From the NCBI GenBank assembly GCA_047972135.1, contig JBKEAJ010000052.1, positions 1 through 44,281 on the forward strand: a stretch of 44,281 bases of DNA. Reading direction: 5' to 3'. The notes under the pieces are model-generated. The model was not told where the DNA came from and searched no databases. It worked only from the letters and a program-made list of their open reading frames with translations. Below, one piece after another: positions 27,682 through 36,683 of this stretch. The translations under genes were made by a program, and so were the position numbers. Every line of letters begins with the position of its first letter. The first letter of the stretch is position 1. Source of the stretch: JBKEAJ01 sp047972135. GTDB lineage: Bacteria; Bacteroidota; Bacteroidia; Bacteroidales; Prolixibacteraceae.

Positions 27682-27715
27682 GTCATTGCGAGGAGCTGGC
27701 GACGTGGCAATCTCC
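27682..27715. repeat. Dispersed palindromic repeat, copy 3 (half element)
   Basis: GTCATTGCGAG (27682-27692) followed by GAGCTGGCGACGTGGCAATCTCC. This is one arm only; the second arm is missing. Bases 27716-27859 hold the tig promoter and no gene. Confidence 0.75.
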
Positions 27716-27833
27716 ACCGACCACTCATCACTGACCACCTAATTTTAATGGTTTCATAAAGACTAGAGTGGGTAATCTGATTTGTGCTTAGCAGATAAGG
27801 AGCTAAAAGTGTTTTTAATTCTGCAATTTAGCT

Positions 27834-27841
27834 TATCTTTG
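27834..27841 (+). promoter_or_regulatory. Promoter -7 box for tig-clpP-clpX
   Basis: TATCTTTG matches the Bacteroidota -7 consensus exactly. The -33 box is poor (TTTT with an 18-base spacer). The start point would be about 12 bases before the tig ATG at 27860, and this rules out the longer upstream reading frame as the N-terminus. Confidence 0.55.
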
Positions 27842-27859
27842 TGCAAAAATTTTCGTAAG

Positions 27860-29365
27860 ATGAGCATAAAAATTGACAATGTAAGCGAGTTAGAAAAACA
27901 AATAATACTAATAATAGAACCCGCAGACTACCAAGGAGAAGTAAATAGTACACTAAAACACATGCGTAAAACCGCCGATATTCCCGGTTTTAGAAAAGGA
28001 AATGCTCCGATGGGTATTATCACCAATATGTATGGGAAATCAGCTAAGGCAAGGGTTGTGTATGACATGATGGAGAAAAAACTTAATAATGCCATTAAAG
28101 ACAATCAACTGAACATCATCGGTCAGCCTATAATGGACGTGGATAAGTCTACTCCTATGGATTTGGAAAGCGACAAAAACTACGAATTTGTTTTTGATGT
28201 GGGCTTGATACCTGAATTTGAGGTTAATCTTACAGACAAGGATAAGCTTGATTGTGAGTTTATTATTCCTACTGATGAAGATATAAAGAAAGAAAAAGAG
28301 AGCATTGCCCGCAGGTTTGGAGAGCAGATAGACGGGGATGTTGTTGAGAATAACAGTGTTTTGAAAGGTGATGTTAAATATACAAACTCTGAGGGAGAAG
28401 AAGTGGAAGTGCAAGACTCCATGTTTTCGGTAGACCTGATGAAAGAAGGCTCCGATGCTGTTGTCGGTAAAAAATTAGAGGATGAAATTACAATCAACCC
28501 TGTTAAGGCCTTCGAGAATGACCGTGAAATAAAATATCTTTTACAACTTGACCAAGAAACTGAGGATTTATCTGCGTACGACAAGGATGTAACTTTCAAA
28601 ATTACATCTATTAAAAACTTCAAAGAAAAAGAGTTTAACGAAGAGTTTTATAAGCAACTATATGGTGAAGATACAGAAGTGAAGACCGAAGCCGACTTAG
28701 ATGCAAAGCTAAGAGAGAATATAAAAGAGCTTTATGCTCCGACAGAGGAGGGTCGATTCATGCTTACTCTGAAAAATTATTTGCTAGAGAATGTCAATAT
28801 TCCCCTGCCTGAGGATTTTATCAAAAGATTGATGGAATCCAACGACGAAAATTTCAATGCTGAGAAAGTGGACGCCGATGAGTTTAAGAGAATATTCGAC
28901 TCTTTCAGATGGAACCTTATCACCGACAAGATTTATACGACTTACTGCGAAAGAATTGAGGAGCCGGAGATTGTTGAGAAAATGAAGGAAAGGATAAATC
29001 AGCAGTTTGTGAGCTACGGCTTTGGTGCTATGCCCGATACTATGCTAGAGGAATACGCAAGAAAACAAATGGAAAACCAAGAAGAGCTTCGTAGTGTTAC
29101 TAATTCGGTAATTCAGACAAAAATAGTAAGTTGGGCTAAGGCAAATGCTAAGATAAAAGAAATAGAGATTACTACTGAAGAGTTTGTAAAGAAGATCGAA
29201 ACCGAAAATAAGGAGGCTGAGGGGAAGCTAGATACTGATATTGAAGCTGAAGTAAAGGAAAAAAAGAAGGATAAGGCTGAGAAAAAGGAAGAAACTCCGA
29301 AGAAGAAAAAAACAAGTCCAAAAAAGGACAAAGCCGAAACAAAAGACACTAAATCGGAAGAATAA
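27860..29365 (+). CDS. tig: Trigger factor, ribosome-associated chaperone
   Basis: First chaperone met by nascent chains, docking at the ribosomal exit tunnel. From ATG 27860 the protein is 501 residues. The N-terminal ribosome-binding domain holds the signature region PGFRKGNAPMGIITNMYG (family motif GFRxGKxP, here GFRKGNAP). The middle PPIase-like domain is strongly diverged from FKBP sequence. The C-terminal arms follow (KTEADLDAKLRENI to SVIQTKIVSWAKANAKI). After that comes a Lys/Glu tail of about 60 residues with no hydrophobic residues to speak of. The earlier in-frame GTG at 27782 is rejected because the promoter box lies inside that extension. It is followed by clpP after 15 bases. 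Confidence 0.92.
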   Translation: MSIKIDNVSELEKQIILIIEPADYQGEVNSTLKHMRKTADIPGFRKGNAPMGIITNMYGKSAKARVVYDMMEKKLNNAIKDNQLNIIGQPIMDVDKSTPMDLESDKNYEFVFDVGLIPEFEVNLTDKDKLDCEFIIPTDEDIKKEKESIARRFGEQIDGDVVENNSVLKGDVKYTNSEGEEVEVQDSMFSVDLMKEGSDAVVGKKLEDEITINPVKAFENDREIKYLLQLDQETEDLSAYDKDVTFKITSIKNFKEKEFNEEFYKQLYGEDTEVKTEADLDAKLRENIKELYAPTEEGRFMLTLKNYLLENVNIPLPEDFIKRLMESNDENFNAEKVDADEFKRIFDSFRWNLITDKIYTTYCERIEEPEIVEKMKERINQQFVSYGFGAMPDTMLEEYARKQMENQEELRSVTNSVIQTKIVSWAKANAKIKEIEITTEEFVKKIETENKEAEGKLDTDIEAEVKEKKKDKAEKKEETPKKKKTSPKKDKAETKDTKSEE

Positions 29366-29380
29366 ATAACAACAGGAAAA

Positions 29381-30055
29381 ATGAATAATAGCAGCGAAGA
29401 ATTTAAAAAATATGCAACTAAGCATCTAGGGATAAGTAGCTTATCCCTGCATCAATATCAGTCGGTGTATAATTCGCTTACTCCGGCAATTGTAGAGGAG
29501 CGTCAGCTGAATGTGGTGGCAATGGATGTATTCTCAAGATTGATGATGGATAGAATTATATTTTTAGGAACTCCCATCGACGATTATATTGCCAACGTGA
29601 TACAAGCACAGTTACTTTTCCTTGACTCTGCTGACCCGAATAAAGATATACAGATTTATGTAAATTCTCCCGGAGGTTCTGTGTATGCAGGTTTAGGAAT
29701 TTACGACACAATGCAATATATTTCGTCTGATGTGGCTACTATTTGTACAGGAATGGCGGCATCGATGGGAGCAGTGTTGCTCACTGCAGGCGAAAAAGGT
29801 AAACGTACGGCTTTGAAACACTCTCGTGTGATGATTCATCAACCAATGGGTGGAGCGCAAGGTCAAGCTTCTGATATTGAGATTACTGCAAGAGAGATTG
29901 GTAAGCTGAAAACAGAGCTTTACCAAATTATTTCAAATCATAGTGGAAAAACTGTTAAGCAGGTGGAGAAAGATGCCGACAGAGATTACTGGATGACCTC
30001 TGAGGAGGCGATGAAGTATGGAATGATTGATAAAGTGTTGGAGAAAAATAAGTAA
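29381..30055 (+). CDS. clpP: ATP-dependent Clp protease proteolytic subunit
   Basis: Serine protease that forms the tetradecameric barrel of ClpXP. In 224 residues the catalytic Ser lies in GMAASMGAVLL, the His in SRVMIHQPMGG, and the Asp in DADRDYWMTSEEAMKYG. IFLGTPIDDYIANVIQAQLLFL and YVNSPGGSVYAGLGIYDTM are also family blocks. An N-terminal stretch of about 30 residues before that is longer than in E. coli and may be a propeptide. It sits between tig and clpX as in many bacteria. Confidence 0.96.
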   Translation: MNNSSEEFKKYATKHLGISSLSLHQYQSVYNSLTPAIVEERQLNVVAMDVFSRLMMDRIIFLGTPIDDYIANVIQAQLLFLDSADPNKDIQIYVNSPGGSVYAGLGIYDTMQYISSDVATICTGMAASMGAVLLTAGEKGKRTALKHSRVMIHQPMGGAQGQASDIEITAREIGKLKTELYQIISNHSGKTVKQVEKDADRDYWMTSEEAMKYGMIDKVLEKNK

Positions 30056-30059
30056 GAAA

Positions 30060-31277
30060 GTGGCTAAAGGTACAGATAAATGTGATTTTTGTGGGGCTCC
30101 ACGTCGTGAGGTACAAATTCTTTTCGACGGACGAACATGCCATATTTGCGACTCTTGTGTGGAGCGTGCGCATGCCATAATGAAAGAGGTTATGGAAGAT
30201 GATTTGGCTAAAGCAATAAAGAAGTTGGACAAGTCTAAAATTCAGAAACCTCGGCAAATTAAAGATTTTCTTGACAATTATGTGATAGGGCAGGATAGAG
30301 CTAAGACAATGCTGTCGGTAGCTGTGTATAATCATTATAAACGTATCACTCAGAAAAATACTGATGACGATACGGAGATTGAGAAGTCGAACATAATGAT
30401 GGTGGGGCGCACGGGAACAGGGAAAACCCTAATGGCAAAAACTATTGCCAAGCTGCTGAATGTTCCTTTTGCCATTGTCGATGCTACGGTGCTGACAGAA
30501 GCAGGATATGTCGGTGAGGACATAGAGAGCCTCTTGGTTCGACTTTTACAGGCCTGCGATTATGATGTTGCACAAGCTGAAATGGGTATTGTTTTTATCG
30601 ACGAAATTGATAAAATTGCACGTAAGAGCAGCAACCCGTCTATCACTCGTGATGTATCGGGAGAGGGTGTACAACAAGGTCTGCTGAAATTATTGGAAGG
30701 TTCGGTTGTAAACGTACCGCCGCAGGGAGGGCGTAAGCATCCCGAGCAAAAGATGATTGCCGTCAACACAAAAAATATTTTGTTTATCTGTGGAGGGGCT
30801 TTCGATGGAATAGAACGAAACATTGCCCGACGGATGAACACACAGGTGGTGGGTTACGGCAATAAGGAAAAAACGCAACAACTAGACAAAGAAAATCTAC
30901 TTAAATATGTTATTCCGCAAGACTTGCAGAGCTTTGGGCTTATACCCGAAATTATCGGTCGTCTGCCGGTGCTGACATATTTAGATCCACTCGACAGAAC
31001 GGCGTTGCGGAACATATTAACAGAACCTAAAAACGCTATTATCAAGCAGTACAAAAAGCTCTTTGATATGGATGGAATAGATTTGAGCTTTAAAGATGAT
31101 GCCATAGAATTTATAGTTGACAAAGCAGTAGAATACAAATTGGGAGCAAGAGGTTTGAGAGGAATTTGCGAGGATATAATGCTCGATGCAATGTATGATG
31201 CACCGTCTAGCAAGAGGAAAACTCTTAGCATAGACAAGAAATATGCGGAAAAGCATTTTCATAAAGAAATAGTATAA
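30060..31277 (+). CDS. clpX: ATP-dependent Clp protease ATP-binding subunit ClpX
   Basis: Hexameric AAA+ unfoldase that feeds substrates into ClpP. From GTG 30060 it has 405 residues. The N-terminal zinc-binding domain has CDFC and CHICDSC. Walker A reads GRTGTGKT, with Arg where most ClpX have Pro; Walker B is GIVFIDEIDK. Pore-loop GYVGED and the segment RDVSGEGVQQGLLKLLEG follow. The ClpP-docking loop is VVGYG instead of the canonical IGF. The frame is open to a TTG at 30027 inside clpP, but GTG 30060, 4 bases after the clpP stop, gives the standard start AKGTDKCDFCG. Confidence 0.95.
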   Translation: MAKGTDKCDFCGAPRREVQILFDGRTCHICDSCVERAHAIMKEVMEDDLAKAIKKLDKSKIQKPRQIKDFLDNYVIGQDRAKTMLSVAVYNHYKRITQKNTDDDTEIEKSNIMMVGRTGTGKTLMAKTIAKLLNVPFAIVDATVLTEAGYVGEDIESLLVRLLQACDYDVAQAEMGIVFIDEIDKIARKSSNPSITRDVSGEGVQQGLLKLLEGSVVNVPPQGGRKHPEQKMIAVNTKNILFICGGAFDGIERNIARRMNTQVVGYGNKEKTQQLDKENLLKYVIPQDLQSFGLIPEIIGRLPVLTYLDPLDRTALRNILTEPKNAIIKQYKKLFDMDGIDLSFKDDAIEFIVDKAVEYKLGARGLRGICEDIMLDAMYDAPSSKRKTLSIDKKYAEKHFHKEIV

Positions 31278-31293
31278 ATAAAAACAAAATACC

Positions 31294-31905
31294 ATGTATA
31301 TATCCATTGCAGGAAACATCGGTTCGGGGAAAACAACACTTACCAAACTCATTTGTGAAGAGTTCGGTTGGAAACCCTACTATGAGGACGTAACAGTAAA
31401 CCCATATCTGTCTGATTTTTACAATGATATGATGCGTTGGTCATTCAGTATTCAGATTTACTTCTTGAATAAGAGATTTGCAAATATCAGAGAGGTGATG
31501 AAGAATAGGGGAGAGCTGTCGGTTATGGATAAATCAATCTATGAGGATGCGGAAGTCTTTGCAAAATTATTGAACAGCATGGGAGTATTGAGCGATAAGG
31601 ATTTTGATACTTACACCAGCCTTTATGAGCAGATTTGCGACTTTATAGAACCACCAAAATTGCTGATATACATGAAAGCATCTCTACCCACACTGAAAAA
31701 GCAAATTCGTAACAGAGGTATTGACTTTGAGGTGGAAAATCTAAACGACGAATATCTTGAGCAGCTAAATTCGTATTATAATGAATGGGCAAAAAAATAT
31801 CGAAAAAGTAATATTATTTTTGTCGATCTAGACGAGTATGATGTGATGAACCGTCCATCGGATATGAAGAGAATATTTAATATGATATCCGACTCAGTAT
31901 CTTAA
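31294..31905 (+). CDS. Deoxynucleoside kinase (dNK/dGK family)
   Basis: Phosphorylates deoxynucleosides for nucleotide salvage. The 203 residues start with the P-loop ISIAGNIGSGKTTLTKLI, followed by the Glu of YYEDVTVNPYL (expected catalytic base region), the substrate-binding MRWSFSIQIYFLNKRF, and MDKSIYEDAEVF, which takes the place of the DRS/ERS motif with Lys for Arg. The lid region RNRGIDFE is present. The substrate is likely dAdo or dGuo, but this cannot be settled by eye. It lies 16 bases after clpX, in the same direction. Confidence 0.87.
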   Translation: MYISIAGNIGSGKTTLTKLICEEFGWKPYYEDVTVNPYLSDFYNDMMRWSFSIQIYFLNKRFANIREVMKNRGELSVMDKSIYEDAEVFAKLLNSMGVLSDKDFDTYTSLYEQICDFIEPPKLLIYMKASLPTLKKQIRNRGIDFEVENLNDEYLEQLNSYYNEWAKKYRKSNIIFVDLDEYDVMNRPSDMKRIFNMISDSVS

Positions 31906-31916
31906 AATTCTAAAGT

Positions 31917-33134
31917 ATGGGGCTGATTGAGGGAATTGATAAGAGTGAAAGTGTTGTTTTGGTTGCTCTGATTACCGAAAATCAAAGCGAAGAACAAGCT
32001 CTTGAATATTTGGAAGAGCTTGAATTTCTAGCCAAAACTGCGGGGGCAGATACAAAAAAACGCTTTACACAAAAACTCGACCGTCCTCATCCTGCAACTT
32101 TTGTCGGAAGTGGAAAGTTGGAAGAGATTGTTGCTTATGCGAAACAAGAGGATATAGACACTATTATTTTCGACGAGGAATTATCGGCAACTCAATTACG
32201 AAATATAGAAAAAACAGCAGAATGTAAGGTCTTAGACCGTACGAACCTAATCCTTGATATCTTTGCTCAACGAGCACAAACGGCACACGCAAAAACACAG
32301 GTAGAGCTAGCCCAATATCAATACCTTCTGCCACGACTGACTCGAATGTGGACTCACCTCGAACGGCAACGTGGAGGTATCGGAATGCGTGGTCCCGGAG
32401 AAACGCAGATAGAAACCGACAGACGTATAATTCTTGATAAGATTGCTCGTCTGAAAGAACAACTTAAGAAAATCGACAAGCAGAAAGAAACTCAGCGCAA
32501 AAATCGTGGGAAGTTGGTGCGTGTTGCTCTTGTGGGATACACCAATGTGGGTAAATCCACAATAATGAATATGCTCTCTAAATCCAATGTTTTTGCCGAA
32601 GACAAGCTGTTTGCAACTCTTGATACCACTGTGCGGAAAATTGCCATCGGTAATATGCCCTTTCTTGTTGCCGACACAGTAGGATTTATACGAAAGCTGC
32701 CTCACGGACTTGTCGAATCTTTCAAATCAACCCTCGACGAGGTACGCGAAGCCGACGTATTGGTACACGTCGTAGATATTTCCCACAAAGGCTTTGAAGA
32801 ACAGATTGATACAGTCAACCTAACTCTTGAGGAAATAGCTTGCAACGATAAACCTACCTTATATGTATTCAACAAAATTGATGCTTTTACCTACGAACCT
32901 AAGGACGAAGACGACCTGACACCCTCAGAAAAAAAGAATATATCCTTAGATGAATGGAAACAAAGTTGGATGGGTAAAAATAACACCCCCTCTATTTTTA
33001 TATCCGCCAAAGAACGCGATAATATTGAAGAGTTTCGCCGTGAACTGTACGAGGGTGTGAAGAAAATTCACGTTACACGCTTCCCTTATAATGATTTCTT
33101 TTACGATAGCAGCTTCTTGGAGGAACAGAAGTAA
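31917..33134 (+). CDS. hflX: GTPase HflX
   Basis: Ribosome-associated GTPase that can split stalled 70S ribosomes. The 405 residues begin with the HflX N-terminal domain (FVGSGKLEEI, IIFDEELSATQLRNIE), then the linker helix region LPRLTRMWTHLERQRGGIGMRGPGETQIETDRR. The G domain has G1 GYTNVGKST, G3 DTVGFIRKLPHGLVESFKSTLDEV, and G4 NKID. The C-terminal tail is short. It is the last gene of the rightward cluster; 12 bases separate its stop from that of the convergent tyrS. Confidence 0.95.
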   Translation: MGLIEGIDKSESVVLVALITENQSEEQALEYLEELEFLAKTAGADTKKRFTQKLDRPHPATFVGSGKLEEIVAYAKQEDIDTIIFDEELSATQLRNIEKTAECKVLDRTNLILDIFAQRAQTAHAKTQVELAQYQYLLPRLTRMWTHLERQRGGIGMRGPGETQIETDRRIILDKIARLKEQLKKIDKQKETQRKNRGKLVRVALVGYTNVGKSTIMNMLSKSNVFAEDKLFATLDTTVRKIAIGNMPFLVADTVGFIRKLPHGLVESFKSTLDEVREADVLVHVVDISHKGFEEQIDTVNLTLEEIACNDKPTLYVFNKIDAFTYEPKDEDDLTPSEKKNISLDEWKQSWMGKNNTPSIFISAKERDNIEEFRRELYEGVKKIHVTRFPYNDFFYDSSFLEEQK

Positions 33135-33146
33135 TAGTATGAGTGT

Positions 33147-34439
33147 TTATTCTACAATTATCAAGTAGTAGTTCTTTTTACCCTTTTGAACAAGAATATA
33201 TTTGCCACCGATTAAATACTCAGCATTGATAATCATAGCAATATCCGATACCTTTTCTTTATTGATATTCAGAGAGTTACTGTCTATTGACCGTCTCGCC
33301 TCTTTCTTCGATGGAACGATGTTAGTTTTTTCGGCTATCAGGCTGATTATATCTATGCCTGCATTAATATCACTCCTACTTATTTTGAACTGCGGAACAC
33401 CCTCGAATACTGCGAGAAAAGTCTGTTCGTCAAGTTTTTTAAGAGTCTCTGAAGTCCCTTTGCCAAATAATATTGATGAGGCTTCTACTGCATTGTCAAA
33501 ATCACTTTTCCCATGAACCATACAAGTAAGTTCTTCTGCCAAACGTTTTTGTAAGACTCTTATATGTGGAGCTGCTTTATGTTCGGCTACGAGTGTTTCT
33601 ACTTCATCTTTATTCAGCAGGGTGAAAATCTTGATATATTTCTCCGCATCGTCGTCGGAAGTGTTTAGCCAAAATTGAAAAAACTTGTATGGTGAAGTTT
33701 TTTCGGGGTCGAGCCAAATGTTACCCCCTTCTGTTTTTCCAAACTTTGAACCATCGGCTTTGGTTATCAATGGACAAGTAATTGCAAAAGCCTCACCTTC
33801 ACCTTTGCGGCGGATAAGCTCTGTTCCGGTAGTGATATTGCCCCATTGGTCGGAGCCGCCCATTTGCAGTTTACAGTTTTTTGCTCTGCGCAGATGCAGG
33901 TAGTCGTAGCCTTGCACTAGCTGATATGTAAATTCCGTGAACGATAGACCTTGATTGTTATCGCCTGATATTCTTTTCTTTACAGAGTCCTTAGACATCA
34001 TATAGTTAACAGTGATATGCTTGCCGACATCTCTGATAAATTCCAGAAAGCTAAACTCTTTCATCCAGTCGTAGTTGTTCACAAGCTCTGCATTGTTGGG
34101 CAGACTACTATCAAAATCAAGGAATTTGGCAACTTGTTTTTTTATACACTCCTGATTGTGGCGGAGAGTTTTCTCATCAAGAAGATTGCGCTCTTCCGAC
34201 TTGCCCGAGGGGTCGCCAATCATACCTGTTGCTCCTCCTACCAATATAAGCGGCTTGTGTCCACTTACTTGGAAATGCTTGAGCATCATTATAGAAACAA
34301 GGTGTCCTATGTGTAAGGAGTCGGCAGTGGGGTCGGTGCCAACATAAGCCGTCGTCATTTCTTTTGCCAATAATTCTTCCGTTCCCGGCATAATGTCGTG
34401 AATCATGCCTCTCCATTTCAGCTCTTCTACAAAATTCAT
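33147..34439 (-). CDS. tyrS: Tyrosyl-tRNA synthetase
   Basis: Class I synthetase that charges tRNA-Tyr. The 430 residues contain YVGTDPTADSLHIGHL (HIGH motif, about residues 31-46), GGATGMIGDPSGKSEER, QVLQGYD-like YQLVQGYDYLHL, QMGGSDQWGNI, and KFGKTEGGNIWLD as the KMSKS counterpart. A C-terminal S4-like domain ends with GGKYILVQKGKKNYYLII. A -7 box TATCTTTG at 34467-34474, upstream of the ATG, suggests its own promoter. Confidence 0.96.
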   Translation of the reverse strand: MNFVEELKWRGMIHDIMPGTEELLAKEMTTAYVGTDPTADSLHIGHLVSIMMLKHFQVSGHKPLILVGGATGMIGDPSGKSEERNLLDEKTLRHNQECIKKQVAKFLDFDSSLPNNAELVNNYDWMKEFSFLEFIRDVGKHITVNYMMSKDSVKKRISGDNNQGLSFTEFTYQLVQGYDYLHLRRAKNCKLQMGGSDQWGNITTGTELIRRKGEGEAFAITCPLITKADGSKFGKTEGGNIWLDPEKTSPYKFFQFWLNTSDDDAEKYIKIFTLLNKDEVETLVAEHKAAPHIRVLQKRLAEELTCMVHGKSDFDNAVEASSILFGKGTSETLKKLDEQTFLAVFEGVPQFKISRSDINAGIDIISLIAEKTNIVPSKKEARRSIDSNSLNINKEKVSDIAMIINAEYLIGGKYILVQKGKKNYYLIIVE

Positions 34440-34466
34440 TTTACTCCTTTATTACATGTCAAGGCA

Positions 34467-34474
34467 CAAAGATA
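34467..34474 (-). promoter_or_regulatory. Promoter -7 box for tyrS
   Basis: TATCTTTG on the minus strand, exact for the Bacteroidota -7 consensus, about 28 bases before the tyrS ATG. No good -33 TTTG is seen at 19-21 bases, so strength may be modest. It lies in the 66-base gap after the ABC ATPase gene. Confidence 0.45.
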
Positions 34475-34505
34475 AGCTAATATTTTAGGATTATCTGTAT
34501 GATAA

Positions 34506-35204
34506 TTATCCATAAATCGGATTTGCATTGATTTCGTCGGATTCTACTTGTCCGTCTTTCAACCTGATAATGCGGTGGGAATGCTGAGCTATGTCTTCCT
34601 CGTGGGTTACCATTACGATGGTATTGCCATTCTTATGAATTTCTGCAAAGAGACGCATTATTTCTTCTGATATACGCGAGTCGAGGTTTCCGGTGGGTTC
34701 GTCTGCCAAAAGAATTGCCGGATTATTTATTAGAGCACGAGCAACTGCTACACGCTGACGCTGCCCTCCCGAAAGCTCATTGGGCTTGTGGTCCATCCTG
34801 TCTCCAAGACCGACATTGTCTAGCATCTTTTTTGCACGCTCGATGCGTTCGTGTTTAGAAATTCCTGCATAAATGAGGGGGAGCATTACATTTGCCAAAG
34901 AGGTGCTGCGAGGGAGCAGATTGAAGGTCTGAAATACAAAACCTATCTCGGTATTTCTGATGGCTGCCAACTCTTCGTCGTCCATTTCGCTGACTCTCTT
35001 GTTGTTGAGGGTGTACATCCCCGATGTAGGCGTGTCGAGTCCGCCTATAATATTCATCATTGTTGATTTTCCTGAACCCGACGAACCCATGATAGACACA
35101 TACTCTCCTTTGTTGATACTTAATGAAACAGAATCAAGAGCTTGAACTGTCTGAGTTCCAATATAATAAGTTTTTACTATGTTTTCTAGTTCTATGATTT
35201 TCAT
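34506..35204 (-). CDS. ABC transporter ATPase, MacB/LolD type
   Basis: The nucleotide-binding subunit (232 residues) of a type VII ABC exporter. Walker A is GSSGSGKST, the Q-loop FVFQTFNLLPRSTSLANVMLPL, the signature LSGGQRQRVAVARAL, Walker B ILLADEPTGNLD, and the H-loop VMVTHEED. These are typical of the MacB/LolD/FtsE group. It would power the permease at 38183-39520, which has no ATPase domain of its own. It is separated from the rest of the operon by 224 bases containing a copy of the dispersed repeat, so cotranscription is likely but not certain. Confidence 0.93.
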   Translation of the reverse strand: MKIIELENIVKTYYIGTQTVQALDSVSLSINKGEYVSIMGSSGSGKSTMMNIIGGLDTPTSGMYTLNNKRVSEMDDEELAAIRNTEIGFVFQTFNLLPRSTSLANVMLPLIYAGISKHERIERAKKMLDNVGLGDRMDHKPNELSGGQRQRVAVARALINNPAILLADEPTGNLDSRISEEIMRLFAEIHKNGNTIVMVTHEEDIAQHSHRIIRLKDGQVESDEINANPIYG

Positions 35205-35225
35205 GTGTTTATATTTTGTTTTTTA

Positions 35226-35297
35226 ATTGCCACATGTATCTCGCCAATCTGTTCTTTGTCGCAGGAGATTGCTTCGTCGCCAGCTCCTCGCAATGAC
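35226..35297. repeat. Dispersed palindromic repeat, copy 4
   Basis: The right arm is intact (GAGATTGCTTCGTCGCCAGC then CTCGCAATGAC at 35287-35297). The left arm is decayed (TTGCCACATGTATCTCGCCAATCTG). It lies in the export operon between the ATPase gene and the second adaptor. Bases 35360-35400 carry the flank CTTATAGCCTAAAGCGTACG also found beside copy 5. Confidence 0.75.
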
Positions 35298-35428
35298 GTT
35301 CTCGGATTTATTTGGCGGCATCATTTACAATTAATCATTTACAATTCACCATTCATAATTAAATTGCTTATAGCCTAAAGCGTACGGCATACAGCATTTT
35401 TCAACAGTTCAACCTTAAACTCATTATT

Positions 35429-36670
35429 CTAATTAAAGGATATTTCATTGTGATTCTTTGGTTCATAGAGCAAAATTTTATCATCCAGCTTTAGTCCGCT
35501 TTTTATGTGTATATCGGTTTCATTAGAATAGCCCGCAACTACCTTTTGTTTTTTTACATTTACTCCGTCTTTTATGTAAACAAAGTTTAGCCCATCTTTG
35601 TAAAATAATCCTCCTATTGGAATAGTGATGGCGGTGTCTTGGGAAAATAATATAAATTCGTTCTGAGTGGTCATGTATGGTTTTATTTCCGTGGAGTTTT
35701 CGCTTTGTTTTACTGATATTTCAACTTTGAAAACCTTTGTCGTAGAACCTTTAAGCTGTTGTCCTATATTTGCTATCGTTCTAATGCTGCCTTTTATTTT
35801 CTTGTTGTCCAAAGCACTGATTGCGATGTTGACACTGTCGCCTACTGCAATTTGTGAAATATAAACTTCTTCAAGATATACTTCTGACACCAACTTCGTA
35901 ACATCGGGGAGGGTTGCAATGCGAGGATCCCACATACTTATTTCTTCGCCAACTTTTACTTTGCTGCCACTTGCGGTTCGAACATACATCAACATCCCGT
36001 CGGCAGGGGAAGTTATACGTACTTTTTGTATCGCATTGTTGTAGAAATCATCCCGTTTTTTATATACTTCAACTTGGTTCTCTATTCTTCTACAATTAGT
36101 TTTTTGCCTCAAGACTTCTTTTTGATAATTTCTTTCTTCTGTACTATAATTTCTTAGTGCCGACTCATAAGCAACATCCATCTTACGCTGATAGGCAGGA
36201 CTCTCATATATAGATTGTTCCTTATCTAGTTTGGCGTATTGTATATCGTAGTTTAGCTCTTTTAGGCTTTGACGACTGTTACTCAATGTCAGAGAGCTGT
36301 CTACCTTAGCTTTGGCAAGATTTGCAAGCTCGGCATCTAATCTGTCTGTATTGCTGCGCATGTTCTCTTGAAGATTGGAAGGATCTAACATTCCTATGTA
36401 GTCTCCCTTTTTTACTATTGTTCCTTCGTTGACTAAGTCAGTTATTTTTATATCGCGTATACGATATTCTTGGCTGAGTATTCCCTCGGGAATATTTATA
36501 AATTTTGATTGAACGCTCTGAATTTCTCCCGGTAAAACTTTGGTAACAAAGAAAGGCTTTGCTCTAACTGTATATGTGGAGCTTACAGACGTGCGAGCCA
36601 GAAAGTATGTAAGTACACTTCCAACTATGGCTAGTGCGACGATTATTATTATCCACATACGTTTTTTCAT
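35429..36670 (-). CDS. Periplasmic adaptor (HlyD/MacA-like), second of two
   Basis: A 413-residue membrane-fusion protein with one N-terminal membrane anchor (MWIIIIVALAIVGSVLTYFLA). A lipoyl-type half (KKGDYIGMLDPSN), a long helical hairpin (about 95-200) and a second lipoyl half (VRITSPADGMLMYVRTASGS) follow, then a beta-barrel part. It would bridge the permease to the outer-membrane channel across the periplasm. Its paralogue is at 39542-40957. Stop and next gene: 14 bases separate it from the TolC-like gene upstream. Confidence 0.88.
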   Translation of the reverse strand: MKKRMWIIIIVALAIVGSVLTYFLARTSVSSTYTVRAKPFFVTKVLPGEIQSVQSKFINIPEGILSQEYRIRDIKITDLVNEGTIVKKGDYIGMLDPSNLQENMRSNTDRLDAELANLAKAKVDSSLTLSNSRQSLKELNYDIQYAKLDKEQSIYESPAYQRKMDVAYESALRNYSTEERNYQKEVLRQKTNCRRIENQVEVYKKRDDFYNNAIQKVRITSPADGMLMYVRTASGSKVKVGEEISMWDPRIATLPDVTKLVSEVYLEEVYISQIAVGDSVNIAISALDNKKIKGSIRTIANIGQQLKGSTTKVFKVEISVKQSENSTEIKPYMTTQNEFILFSQDTAITIPIGGLFYKDGLNFVYIKDGVNVKKQKVVAGYSNETDIHIKSGLKLDDKILLYEPKNHNEISFN

Positions 36671-36683
36671 TGTGCTTGCCGTT

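Noticed and set aside
27782..27859. A longer N-terminus for trigger factor from GTG 27782
   Set aside because: The -7 promoter box lies inside it and the family starts at the ATG at 27860.
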